A stretch of DNA of 64,000 bases from Gammaproteobacteria bacterium (GTDB lineage: Bacteria > Pseudomonadota > Gammaproteobacteria > HTCC5015). The notes beneath the pieces were generated by a model, which saw only the letters and a list, made by a program, of their open reading frames with translations, did not search any database and was not told where the DNA came from. Location: contig BPKE01000002.1 in NCBI GenBank assembly GCA_026004975.1, positions 496,001 to 560,000 on the forward strand. The letters are read 5' to 3'. Of the stretch, positions 20,862 through 29,908 are shown piece by piece (the first letter of the stretch is position 1; each line of letters opens with the position of its first letter). The translations under genes were made by a program, and so were the position numbers.

Positions 20862-21532
20862 CACCCGCCCTCGAGCAGCGCCGCGCCGTCCACGGCGCGG
20901 CAGTCCAGCGCCGCGATCGGCCGGTCCCAGGCCACCGCCGCCCGGTGCTCCGCGGGGGCGGGCAGGGGACGCCACCACCAGCGCAGCCCGGCGAAATCGG
21001 CGTGGTCGGGGAAAAGGCGCACCCGGGCGACGTCCCACACGCCGCTTTCCCCCTGGGCCTTGATCACGGCTTCTTTGGCCGTCCAAGCCTGGAAGAAGTC
21101 CCCCGCCGCGGCCACCTCCCCGGCGGACACATGCGCCGCGAACGCCGCCGGATCCAGATCCGCGCGCAGGCGCTCGACATCGACGCCGACACGCCCGGCC
21201 GCCGCCACCGCGCAGTACACCGCCGCACCCGCATGGCTGAGGCTGAAATCCGGCCCGTCCGGCCAGTACGGTTTGCCGGCGGCGTTTTCGGACAAGGCGG
21301 CGAGCGTGCAGTCGCTCCGGCCGAGGGCGGCCATCACCCGTTCCAGCAGCAGCAGGGCGAAGGCCGAGCGCCGGCGCGCCGCCTCCAGGCGCAGGCGCAA
21401 CAGCCGCGCCCGCCGGGCGGGCGCGAGGCGTTCGAGCAGGACCGCCCAGGCCGAAGCCCAGCGCGGATCCCCGTCCAAGCCCTCGGGGCACAGGGTGAAC
21501 CACACCTGCAAGAGGGTCTCCCGGGCCGCCAC
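20858..21532 (-). CDS. 4'-phosphopantetheinyl transferase superfamily protein (Sfp type)
   Basis: GKPYWPDGPDFSLSHAGAAVYCAVAAAGRVGVDVERLR...FFQAWTAKEAVIKAQGESG. Confidence 0.92.
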   Translation of the reverse strand: MAARETLLQVWFTLCPEGLDGDPRWASAWAVLLERLAPARRARLLRLRLEAARRRSAFALLLLERVMAALGRSDCTLAALSENAAGKPYWPDGPDFSLSHAGAAVYCAVAAAGRVGVDVERLRADLDPAAFAAHVSAGEVAAAGDFFQAWTAKEAVIKAQGESGVWDVARVRLFPDHADFAGLRWWWRPLPAPAEHRAAVAWDRPIAALDCRAVDGAALLEGGW

Positions 21533-21533
21533 G

Positions 21534-22250
21534 TCAGGCCGCACGCAGCGGCGCCAGCCAACGCCCGTAGACCGCATCGGCGACGGCCTGCAGCGCCGCC
21601 AGCGCCGCCGTCTCCCGCTGCATCGCTTCCGGCCGCTGCACCGTCGGCGCCGGGTCGGCCAGGTCCTGGGGATAGCGGGCGCACCACTGCGGAATCTGCT
21701 CGGCGGTGACCTCCAGATGGAACTGGAAGGCCAGCGCGCTGCCGATCGAGAACGCCTGGTTGGCGCAGTCGCGGCTGCCGGCCAGGCGCACGGCCCCGGC
21801 GGGCAGGTCGAAGGTCTCGCCATGCCAGTGGAAGGCGGTGAATTGCGCCGGCAGGCCCCACGCCCGTCCCGCTGCGGTGGCGTACACCGGCCAGAAACCG
21901 ATTTCCTTGACCGGGTTGGGGCGCACCGCCGCGCCCAGCGCCTTGGCGATCAGCTGCGCGCCCAGGCAGTGACCGAGCACCGGCAAGCCGGCGTCCAGAG
22001 CGGCGCGGATCAGCGCCAGCTCGGCGTCGATCCAGGGCAGGGGGTCGTTGACGCTCATCGGTCCGCCCAGCAACACCAGCGCCGCCGCGCCATCAAGGGT
22101 CGCCGGCACCGCCTCGCCGGCGTCCACCGCGATCAGGCGCCACGGCACGTGTTCGCGGGCCAACACCGTTTCCAGATGACCCGGGCCCTCGCAATCGATG
22201 TGCCGGAAGATCCAGATCTCCTTCATCGTCGTTCTCCTAGGTGTCGTCAT
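21534..22250 (-). CDS. Class I glutamine amidotransferase-like protein
   Basis: LVLLGGPMSVNDPLPWIDAELALIRAALDAGLPVLGHCLGAQLIAKALGA...FQFHLEVTAE. Confidence 0.9.
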   Translation of the reverse strand: MTTPRRTTMKEIWIFRHIDCEGPGHLETVLAREHVPWRLIAVDAGEAVPATLDGAAALVLLGGPMSVNDPLPWIDAELALIRAALDAGLPVLGHCLGAQLIAKALGAAVRPNPVKEIGFWPVYATAAGRAWGLPAQFTAFHWHGETFDLPAGAVRLAGSRDCANQAFSIGSALAFQFHLEVTAEQIPQWCARYPQDLADPAPTVQRPEAMQRETAALAALQAVADAVYGRWLAPLRAA

Positions 22251-22850
22251 TCAGGGCAGGGACACCCCCGCCGCCGCCAGCATGTCCGTGAGGCGGATCA
22301 AAGGCAGCCCTTCCAGGGCGGTCGGGTCGTCGCCGCGCAGGGCGCGGAACAGCGTGATGCCCAAGCCTTCCGCCTTGAAGCTGCCGGCCGCGTCGTAGGG
22401 CCGGTCGTGGCGCAGGTAGCGCTCGATTCCTTCGGCGTCCAGCGGGCGGAAGACCACCGTGAACGGCACGCAATCGACCTCGGCGCGGGCGGCGCGCGCA
22501 TCGTACAGGCACACCCCCGTGTAAAACACCACCTCCCGGCCGCTGCAGCGCGCCAGTTGCGCGCGGGCGCGTTCGTGGTCGCCGGGCTTGCCGAGCACCT
22601 CGCCGTCCAGCACCGCCACCTGGTCCGAGCCGATGACCAGCGCGTCCGGGGGCAAACTGCCGAGCGCGGGCGCCGTCGCTTTGGCCTTCGCCAGGCGGCG
22701 CACCAAGGTCTCGGGCGCCTCGCCCGGCCGCGCCGTTTCGTCCACCGCCGGGTCGCGCCACTCGAAAGGCAGCGCGAGACGCCGCAGCAAGCGGCGCCGG
22801 TAGGGCGAACTGGAAGCCAGGATCAACGGGCGGGCGGTCTTCGGTGACAT
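22251..22850 (-). CDS. maf: Maf-family nucleoside triphosphate pyrophosphatase
   Basis: From ATG at 22850: MSPKTARPLILASSSPYRRRLLRRLALPFEWRDPAVDETARPGEAPETLVRRLAKAKA...LVIGSDQVAVLDGEVLGKPGD. Confidence 0.94.
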   Translation of the reverse strand: MSPKTARPLILASSSPYRRRLLRRLALPFEWRDPAVDETARPGEAPETLVRRLAKAKATAPALGSLPPDALVIGSDQVAVLDGEVLGKPGDHERARAQLARCSGREVVFYTGVCLYDARAARAEVDCVPFTVVFRPLDAEGIERYLRHDRPYDAAGSFKAEGLGITLFRALRGDDPTALEGLPLIRLTDMLAAAGVSLP

Positions 22851-22932
22851 CGCTCGGCTCACTCGGGTCTCGCGAAGCGCGCATTGTCCGCGGCGCCGGC
22901 CGCCGCGTCCAGTCGCCGGCCCGCCGTTTGCT

Positions 22933-22961
22933 TTGACAGCCCCGCCGGCCGCCCCTAGAAT
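22933..22961 (+). promoter_or_regulatory. Candidate sigma70 promoter: TTGACA (22933-22938), 17-bp spacer, TAGAAT (22956-22961)
   Basis: Consensus -35 with optimal spacing; the first codon of yceD is at 22971. Confidence 0.65.
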
Positions 22962-22970
22962 GGCGCGCCT

Positions 22971-23504
22971 ATGTCCGCGGTGCTGCCGTCGAGCATCGAT
23001 CCGCGCCGGGCGCTGCGCGAAGGCGGCCGGCTGGACGGGCGCTGGCCGGCGGCACAATGCGGGCGGCTCGCAGCGGCCGTCGAGCGCGTGCTCGACGACA
23101 TCGGCCTGAGCCTGACCCTGAATGCCCGCGGCCGGGCGATCGCGCTCGGCGGGCGGATCACCGCCCGGGTCGAGCTGATCTGCCAGCGGTGCCTGGCCCG
23201 CTTCGAGTGGCGGATCGACGACGAACTCGACTTGATCGTCTATCCCGACGGCGCGCCGGCGCGCGAGGAGGAGGGCGACGTGCTCGAGTTGGACGACGAG
23301 GGACGCATCGCCACCGGTGCCTGGCTGGAAGACGAGGTGCTGCTGCGCCTGCCGTTGATCGCGCGGCACGCCGAAGCCGCCGCCTGCGATCCAGGCATGA
23401 TCGGCCTGGCCGACCGCCTGCGGGCCGAGGCGGAAGCCGCCCGGGCCGCGGCCAACCCCTTCGCCGTGCTGGCGCGGGGCGGCGGCCGCAACGACGACGT
23501 TTGA
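22971..23504 (+). CDS. yceD: YceD/DUF177 family protein
   Basis: [18 protein letters not shown]...[22 protein letters not shown]; located directly upstream of rpmF. Confidence 0.9.
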   Translation: MSAVLPSSIDPRRALREGGRLDGRWPAAQCGRLAAAVERVLDDIGLSLTLNARGRAIALGGRITARVELICQRCLARFEWRIDDELDLIVYPDGAPAREEEGDVLELDDEGRIATGAWLEDEVLLRLPLIARHAEAAACDPGMIGLADRLRAEAEAARAAANPFAVLARGGGRNDDV

Positions 23505-23530
23505 CCGAATGCTTCGCACTGGAGACGACC

Positions 23531-23719
23531 GTGGCCGTTCAACAACGACGCAAAACCCCTTCCCGCCGCGGCATGCGCCGTTCGCACGACGCCCTGCCGT
23601 TCCCGACCCTGTCCCAGGATCCGACCACCGGTGAAGTCCACCGGCGCCACCACGTCGGCCCCGACGGCTTCTACCGCGGCCGGCAGGTGGTGGCGCGCAA
23701 GACCGCCGACGAGGACTGA
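23531..23719 (+). CDS. rpmF: 50S ribosomal protein L32
   Basis: GTG start: [54 protein letters not shown]. Confidence 0.97.
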   Translation: MAVQQRRKTPSRRGMRRSHDALPFPTLSQDPTTGEVHRRHHVGPDGFYRGRQVVARKTADED

Positions 23720-23794
23720 GATCCGCGGCATGCTTGATTCCGTGCGATCCGCCCGCCTCCGGCGGGCGGCGGCGTGTTTTCGGGTGTCCGACCG

Positions 23795-24826
23795 ATGAGC
23801 GACGCCGTGCAGATCGCTCTGGATGCGATGAGCGGCGACCGCGGCCCGGACGTGGTCGTGGACGCCGCCTTGCACGTCCTCGGCCGCCACTCCGATCTGG
23901 AGCTGGTCCTGGTCGGCGAGAGCCGCTTGCTCGAGACCCTCGTCGACGCCCGGCGCGTCGACCCGTCGCGGCGGGCGCGCCTGGCGATCGAACACGCCGC
24001 CGAAGTCGTCACCATGACCGATCCGCCGACCGCCGCATTGCGCAAGAAAAACGCCTCGATGCGGGTCGCCATCGACCTGGTCAAATCCGGCCGCTGCCAT
24101 GCCGCGGTCAGCGCCGGCAACACCGGCGCCCTGATGGCGATCGGGCGCTTCGTGCTCAAGACGATCCCCGGCATCGAACGGCCCGCGATCTGCGCCGCCT
24201 TGCCGTCGCGGGCGGGGCGCACCTACGTGCTGGACTTGGGCGGCAACGTCAACTGCACCTCCGAGCACCTGTACCAGTTCGCCGCCATGGGTGCGGTGCT
24301 CGCCGAAGCCCTGCGCGGCGACGGTGAGCCGGCCCGGGTCGGCCTGCTGAACATCGGCGAAGAGGAAATCAAGGGCAACGACGTGGTCAAGCAGGCCCAT
24401 GAGCTGCTGCGCCGGGCGCCCTTGAACTACGTCGGCTACGTCGAGGGTTACGACATCTTCGGCGACAAGGCGGACGTGGTCGTGACCGACGGCTTCGTCG
24501 GCAACGTCGCGCTCAAGACCATCGAAGGCGTGGCCAACTTCCTGCGCGACAACCTGCGCGCGGCCTTCTCGCGCAACCTGTTCACCCGCCTGGCCGGCCT
24601 GATCGCCTACCCGGTGTTGCGCGACTTCCGCCGCAAGGTCGACCCGCGCCGTTACAACGGCGCGGCGTTGTTGGGCCTGCAGAGCATCGTCGTCAAGAGC
24701 CACGGCGCTTCGGACCGCGTCGCCTTCGCGAACGCCATCGACATCGCCCGTTCGGCCGTGCGCTTCGACCTGCCCCGGGTCATCGAAACGCGCATCGGGC
24801 TGTACAATGGGAACTCCGCCGCCTGA
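23795..24826 (+). CDS. plsX: Phosphate acyltransferase PlsX
   Basis: IALDAMSGDRGPDVVVDAAL...SAGNTGALMAIGRFVLKTIPGIERPAI...NIGEEEIKGNDVVKQAHELLR. Confidence 0.96.
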   Translation: MSDAVQIALDAMSGDRGPDVVVDAALHVLGRHSDLELVLVGESRLLETLVDARRVDPSRRARLAIEHAAEVVTMTDPPTAALRKKNASMRVAIDLVKSGRCHAAVSAGNTGALMAIGRFVLKTIPGIERPAICAALPSRAGRTYVLDLGGNVNCTSEHLYQFAAMGAVLAEALRGDGEPARVGLLNIGEEEIKGNDVVKQAHELLRRAPLNYVGYVEGYDIFGDKADVVVTDGFVGNVALKTIEGVANFLRDNLRAAFSRNLFTRLAGLIAYPVLRDFRRKVDPRRYNGAALLGLQSIVVKSHGASDRVAFANAIDIARSAVRFDLPRVIETRIGLYNGNSAA

Positions 24827-24847
24827 TTGACCCGCGGGAGACCGACC

Positions 24848-25783
24848 TTGCCCTACACACGCATCACCGGAACCGGATCCTATCTGCCCGAGCGCGTGCT
24901 GACCAACCACGATCTGGAAAAGTTCGTGGACACCTCCGACGCCTGGATCCGCGAGCGCACCGGCATCCGCGCGCGCCACATCGCGGCGGACGGCGAAACC
25001 GTCGCCGACATGGCCGAAGCGGCGCTGCGCCAGGCGCTGGACGCCGCCGGGCGGCGGCCGCAGGATCTGGATCTCATCGTCGTCGCGACGTGTACCGCCG
25101 AAGCCCGGTTCCCGGCGGTGGCCGCGCAACTGCAGCAACGCCTCGGCGTGGCCGGTTTCGCCGCCGTGGACGTGAATGCGGCCTGTTCCGGCTTCATCTA
25201 TGCGCTGAGCCTGGTCGACGCCCTGATCCGGCAGGGCGCGCACCGCTGCGTGGCGGTGATCGGCGCCGAAAAAATGTCGTCGCTGATCGACTGGAGCGAC
25301 CGCAGCACCTGCGTGCTGTTCGGTGACGGCGCGGGCGCCGTGATCGCCGAACCCGCCGAGCAACCGGGCGTGCTGTCCACGCACATCCACGCCGACGGTA
25401 CGCAGGGCGAACTGCTCCACCACCGGCCGGACACCGGCCACATCGTCATGGAAGGCAACAAGGTCTTCCGTCTGGCGGTCAAGACCCTCGAGCGCATCGT
25501 CGACGAGACGCTGGAGGCCAACGGCCTGGACAAATCCGCCGTCGACTGGCTGATCCCCCACCAGGCCAATCTGCGGATCATGCTCGCCACCGCCCAGAAA
25601 CTGGCCTTGCCCGAAGAACGGGTGATCGTCACGGTCGACGAGCACGGCAACACCTCCGCCGCATCCATCCCCCTGGCCTTCGATCACGGCGTGCGCAGCG
25701 GGCGCATCCGCCGCGGCGAATTGCTCCTCATGGAATCCTTCGGCGCCGGCTTCACCTGGGGCTCGGCGCTGCTGCGCTACTGA
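24848..25783 (+). CDS. fabH: 3-oxoacyl-ACP synthase III
   Basis: ITGTGSYLPERVLTNHDLEKFVDTSDAWIRERTGIRARHIA...DVNAACSGFIYAL...HQANLRIM...EHGNTSAASIPLA. TTG start at 24848 proposed. Confidence 0.96.
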   Translation: MPYTRITGTGSYLPERVLTNHDLEKFVDTSDAWIRERTGIRARHIAADGETVADMAEAALRQALDAAGRRPQDLDLIVVATCTAEARFPAVAAQLQQRLGVAGFAAVDVNAACSGFIYALSLVDALIRQGAHRCVAVIGAEKMSSLIDWSDRSTCVLFGDGAGAVIAEPAEQPGVLSTHIHADGTQGELLHHRPDTGHIVMEGNKVFRLAVKTLERIVDETLEANGLDKSAVDWLIPHQANLRIMLATAQKLALPEERVIVTVDEHGNTSAASIPLAFDHGVRSGRIRRGELLLMESFGAGFTWGSALLRY

Positions 25784-25864
25784 GGGGCGGCGCTTGCCAA
25801 GGCGGCGGGGGGCGGCTAGGCTAGCCTCTGGATCTGGCGCATTTGGCGTTTCCGGGGAGCGGCG

Positions 25865-26512
25865 ATGATCCGTGTCTTGATCGTCGACGATCACGATCTG
25901 GTCCGCGCCGGCATCGTGCGCTTGCTGCAGGACGTGGCCGACATCGAAGTCGTGGGCGAGTGCGGCAGCGGCGAGGAGGCGCTGACCGCCTGCCAGACCC
26001 TGAATCCCGACATCGTCCTGCTCGACCTGCACATGCCGGGCATGGGCGGCATGGAGGCGGCCCGACGCATCGTCGACCGCTTCAGGAACACCAAGGTGAT
26101 CGTCCTGACCGCCGAGTCCGAGGCGCCGATCTCGCGCCACACCCTCAAATGCGGGGTCGCCGGCTACGTCACCAAGGGCACCGGCATCGGTGAAATGGTC
26201 AAGGCCATCCGCACGGTGCGCGCCGGCCAGCGCTATCTGTCCCCCGTCGTCGCCCAGAAGCTCGCCCTGTCCGGCATCGACGGCGACACCTCGCCGCTCG
26301 ACAAGCTCAGCAAGCGCGAGCTGGAAGTGCTGATCCGGATCAGCCGCGGCCAGAGCAACCGCGAGATCGCCGAGGCGCTGCACCTGAGCCCGAAGACCAC
26401 CAGCACCTACCGCGCCCGCCTGCTCGAGAAACTCAACGCCTCCAACGACGTCGAATTGGCCCGGATCTGCCACGAGGCCGGTTTGCTGAACAACGTGCCC
26501 AGCGACGGCTGA
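25865..26512 (+). CDS. uvrY: UvrY/GacA-type response regulator (NarL family)
   Basis: MIRVLIVDDHDLVRAGIVRLLQDVADIEVVGECGSGEEAL...LSKRELEVLIRISRGQSNREIAEALHLSPKTTSTYRARLLEKL; immediately upstream of uvrC. Confidence 0.93.
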   Translation: MIRVLIVDDHDLVRAGIVRLLQDVADIEVVGECGSGEEALTACQTLNPDIVLLDLHMPGMGGMEAARRIVDRFRNTKVIVLTAESEAPISRHTLKCGVAGYVTKGTGIGEMVKAIRTVRAGQRYLSPVVAQKLALSGIDGDTSPLDKLSKRELEVLIRISRGQSNREIAEALHLSPKTTSTYRARLLEKLNASNDVELARICHEAGLLNNVPSDG

Positions 26513-26520
26513 GCACCGCC

Positions 26521-28359
26521 ATGCCTTCCGATTCGCGCGACCCCGCCGGTTTCGACCCGGCCGCCGTGCTCGCCCGCGTCGGCGGCGGGCCGGGTGTCTA
26601 CCGCCTGCTCGACGCCGGCGGCCAGGTGCTGTACGTGGGCAAGGCGCGCAACCTGCGCGCCCGCCTGGCCAGCCACTTCCGCGGCGCCAACCCCTCGCCG
26701 CGCATGCAGGTGATGCTCGCCAAGGTGCGCGACGTCGAGGTCACCCTGACCCGCACCGAGGGCGAGGCGCTGCTCCTGGAGGCGACCCTGATCAAGCGCC
26801 TCAAGCCGCGCTACAACGTCGTCCTGCGCGACGACAAGAGCTACCCCTACATCTTTCTTTCCACCGCCGACACCTACCCGCGGCTCGCCTTCGACCGCGG
26901 CCGCCGGCACGGGCCGGGCCGCTACTTCGGGCCCTATCCCAGCGCCGGCGCCGTGCGCGAAACCCTGGCGCAACTGCAGAAACTGTTCCGGCTGCGCAGC
27001 TGCGAGGACAGCGTGTTCCGCAACCGCAGCCGGCCCTGCCTCGAGCACCAGATCGGCCGCTGCAGCGCACCCTGCGTCGGCCTGGTCGATCCCGACACCT
27101 ACCGCGCCGACGTGCGCCACGCCGAGTGGTTCCTGGAAGGCCGCAACGACGCCGTGATCGGTGCGCTGGTCGAGCGCATGGACGAGGCGGCGCGCAACCA
27201 GGCCTACGAGCTCGCCGCCCGCTACCGCGACGCCATCGCCGATTTGCAGCGCATCCGCGAGCAGCAGGCGGTCGACGGCGAACACGGCGATCTGGACGTG
27301 CTCGGCCTGGCCATGGCCGGCAAGCGGGCCTGCGTGCAGTGCCTGACCGTGCGCGGCGGCCGGCTGCTCGGCGGGCAGAGCTTTTTCCCGGATCTTCCGG
27401 AAAACGCCACCGCCGGCGACGTGCTCGCGGCCTTCCTGTCGCAGTACTACAGCCGCCGGGAACCGCCGCCCGAGATCCTCTTGCCGGAAAAACCCGCCGA
27501 GGCGGACGAGCTCGCCGGGGCGCTGGCGGAACGCGCCGGGCGGCGCGTGCGCCTCGTCGCCGGCCCGCGTGGGCGGCGCCGGCGCTTGCTCGAGATGGCC
27601 CGGCAGAACGCCGCCGCCCAGCTCGCGCTCAAGGTCGAGCAAGCCGGCCGGCTCAGCGCCCAGTTCGCCGCCCTGGCCGAGGCGCTCGGCCTGGCACGGC
27701 CGCTGCGGCGCATCGACTGCTTCGACGTCTCCCACGGCGCCGGCGAAGCGCCGATGGCCGCCTGCGTGGCCTTCGACGAAAACGGCCCGGTGAAACGCGA
27801 GTGGCGGCGCTACGCCTTGCGTGGGCTGCCGGCCGGGGACGACTACGCCGGCATCGAGCAGGCCGTCGCACGCCGCTACCGCCGGGTGCGCGCCGGCGAA
27901 TTGTCGCAGCCGGACCTGGTCGTCATCGACGGCGGGGCGGGGCAGATGGCCCGTGCCCGGGCGGCCCTGGCCGCCGCCGACATCGACGCCGTGCTGCTCG
28001 GCATGGCCAAGGGTCCGGCGCGCACCCCCGGCCGCGAACGGTTGTTGCTCGAAGGCCGCGCCGAACCGCTGGACCTGCCGACGCACCATCCGGCGCGCCT
28101 GCTGCTCCAGCGCATCCGCGACGAAGCCCACCGCTACGCCTTGCTCGCCCACCGCCGGCGCCGCGCCGAAGCACGCAGCCGGTCGCCCCTGGAGGCGATC
28201 CCGGGGCTCGGGCCGAAACGGGCGGCCACCCTGCTCAAGCACTTCGGCGGCCTGCAGGGCCTGCTCGAAGCCGACGTCGAAGCCCTGTCCGCCACCCCCG
28301 GCATCAGCCGTCGCCTCGCCGAGCGGATCCACGCTACACTGCACGCCCCCCGGAGCTGA
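26521..28359 (+). CDS. uvrC: Excinuclease ABC subunit C
   Basis: GVYRLLDAGGQVLYVGKARNLRARLASHF...TLIKRLKPRYNVVLRDDKSYPYIFL...RIDCFDVSHGAGEAPMAACVAF. Confidence 0.97.
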   Translation: MPSDSRDPAGFDPAAVLARVGGGPGVYRLLDAGGQVLYVGKARNLRARLASHFRGANPSPRMQVMLAKVRDVEVTLTRTEGEALLLEATLIKRLKPRYNVVLRDDKSYPYIFLSTADTYPRLAFDRGRRHGPGRYFGPYPSAGAVRETLAQLQKLFRLRSCEDSVFRNRSRPCLEHQIGRCSAPCVGLVDPDTYRADVRHAEWFLEGRNDAVIGALVERMDEAARNQAYELAARYRDAIADLQRIREQQAVDGEHGDLDVLGLAMAGKRACVQCLTVRGGRLLGGQSFFPDLPENATAGDVLAAFLSQYYSRREPPPEILLPEKPAEADELAGALAERAGRRVRLVAGPRGRRRRLLEMARQNAAAQLALKVEQAGRLSAQFAALAEALGLARPLRRIDCFDVSHGAGEAPMAACVAFDENGPVKREWRRYALRGLPAGDDYAGIEQAVARRYRRVRAGELSQPDLVVIDGGAGQMARARAALAAADIDAVLLGMAKGPARTPGRERLLLEGRAEPLDLPTHHPARLLLQRIRDEAHRYALLAHRRRRAEARSRSPLEAIPGLGPKRAATLLKHFGGLQGLLEADVEALSATPGISRRLAERIHATLHAPRS

Positions 28360-28367
28360 CCGCCGCC

Positions 28368-28940
28368 ATGACCCTGCCCAATGCCTTGACCCTGCTGCGC
28401 ATCCTGCTCGTGCCGGTGCTGTTCGTGATCTTCTGGTGGCCCGAGCCCTGGGCGCGGCCGCTGTGCGCGCTCTTGTTCCTGGCCGCCGCCGTCACCGACT
28501 GGTTCGACGGCTATCTCGCCCGCGCGCTCGACCAGCAGTCGGCTTTCGGCGCCTTCCTCGATCCCGTCGCCGACAAGCTCGCCGTCGCCACGGCGCTGGT
28601 GCTGCTGGTCGCCGCGCATCCCGGCCCCTGGCTGGCGTTCGCCGCCGGCGTGATCATCGGCCGTGAGATCACGGTCTCGGCGCTGCGCGAATGGATGGCG
28701 GAACTCGGGCGGCGGGCGGCGGTCAAGGTGTCCTGGGTCGGCAAGGTCAAGACCGCCTTCCAGATGACCGCCATCGTGCTGATGCTCTGGCGCAACCCCA
28801 TCGCCGGGTTGGACGTCTTCGGTCTCGGCGAGATCCTGTTGTTCGCCGCGGTGGCCTTGACGATTTTGTCCATGGCCCTATATTTGTACGCCGCCTGGCC
28901 GCACCTGACGGCCGGGCGGGGCGGTCGATCGACGTCTTGA
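28368..28940 (+). CDS. pgsA: CDP-diacylglycerol--glycerol-3-phosphate 3-phosphatidyltransferase
   Basis: MTLPNALTLLRILLVPVLFVIFWW...AAAVTDWFDGYLARALDQQSAFGAFLDPVADKLAVATALVLL. Confidence 0.96.
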   Translation: MTLPNALTLLRILLVPVLFVIFWWPEPWARPLCALLFLAAAVTDWFDGYLARALDQQSAFGAFLDPVADKLAVATALVLLVAAHPGPWLAFAAGVIIGREITVSALREWMAELGRRAAVKVSWVGKVKTAFQMTAIVLMLWRNPIAGLDVFGLGEILLFAAVALTILSMALYLYAAWPHLTAGRGGRSTS

Positions 28941-28964
28941 CGGTCGCCGCCGGCGGGTTAAAAT
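28937..28964 (+). promoter_or_regulatory. Candidate promoter TTGACG-16 bp-TAAAAT with a GC-rich discriminator, upstream of the tRNA cluster
   Basis: TTGACG at 28937-28942 and TAAAAT at 28959-28964, followed by acccgcc; overlaps the end of pgsA. Confidence 0.5.
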
Positions 28965-28996
28965 ACCCGCCGTCCTCCGCAAGGGAGGACTGCCGA

Positions 28997-29072
<76 letters not shown>

Positions 29073-29153
29073 ATTTCCCGTGAGCCTCGGTCGCAAACCG
29101 GGGCTTTTTCGTTCCGAGGGCCGCCCGCAGCGCGGCGGCCCCCGCGCCGCCGA

Positions 29154-29227
29154 GGCTGGGTGGCAGAGTGGTCATGCAGCGGCCTGCAAAGCCGTGTACG
29201 CCGGTTCGATTCCGACCCCAGCCTCCA
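29154..29227 (+). tRNA. tRNA-Cys (anticodon GCA)
   Basis: ggctgggtggcagagtggtcatgcagcggcctgcaaagccgtgtacgccggttcgattccgaccccagcctcca, cloverleaf with encoded CCA. Confidence 0.96.
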
Positions 29228-29284
29228 TCTTTTTCCCCGCCGCCTTGTCCGTTCGACCCCGGCCGTCGACAATGGCGCACACCC

Positions 29285-29371
29285 GCCCGGGTGGCGAAAC
29301 GGTAGACGCAAGGGACTTAAAATCCCTCGGGAGCCCCTCCCATGCCGGTTCGAGTCCGGCCCCGGGCACCA
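29285..29371 (+). tRNA. tRNA-Leu (anticodon TAA)
   Basis: gcccgggtggcgaaacggtagacgcaagggacttaaaatccctcgggagcccctcccatgccggttcgagtccggccccgggcacca; class II tRNA with long variable arm. Confidence 0.96.
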
Positions 29372-29908
29372 GATGGCGGTCTTCTTCTGGCGTTGCCTTG
29401 CTCGAGCGCCTCATGGTATCGACGGGCGCGAGACCCATGGCACGGTAAACTGGAGTCGGTTCGCCACCCCACGCAGGGGGGGCATCGCCATCCATCCGCA
29501 GCGCGGAGACGACCACCATACCGAGCTCCGGGTTGCCCCCGCCACCCAAGCCCGGGAACGGAAGCGGCTGGCTGAGGGCGGTACCGCACCCGTTGTCCCG
29601 AGGCCGAACGAATGGACAGGACAGGGCAGGACAACACGCGCCCCGCCGGGCCCCGAGGCAAGGGTCATGCGGCGCGAGCGGTGAGCGCGGCCTCGGCTGG
29701 GGCCTGCAGTCGTGCCAGAGCGCTGTAGCGGCCACGAAAGCCGAGGCGCCAGTTTCCAGGGCCCACAGGGGCAGGGCGGGCCGTCCACGAAAACGGCGGC
29801 CAGGGCCGCCCAGAGGCGCTGCGGGGCAGGAGGCGACCCAACCCCATCGGCCCGCCGCGGGGTTTTCGAGACCCCGTCACCGGCATAGACGTCGGGACCG
29901 ATCCAGGC

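Noticed and set aside
23240-26473. 1077-aa minus-strand ORF across plsX, fabH and uvrY
   Set aside because: Antisense shadow ORF over three clearly coding genes.
29665-29886. 73-aa minus-strand ORF after tRNA-Leu as a possible transposase remnant
   Set aside because: No recognisable transposase motif, terminal inverted repeats or target duplication.
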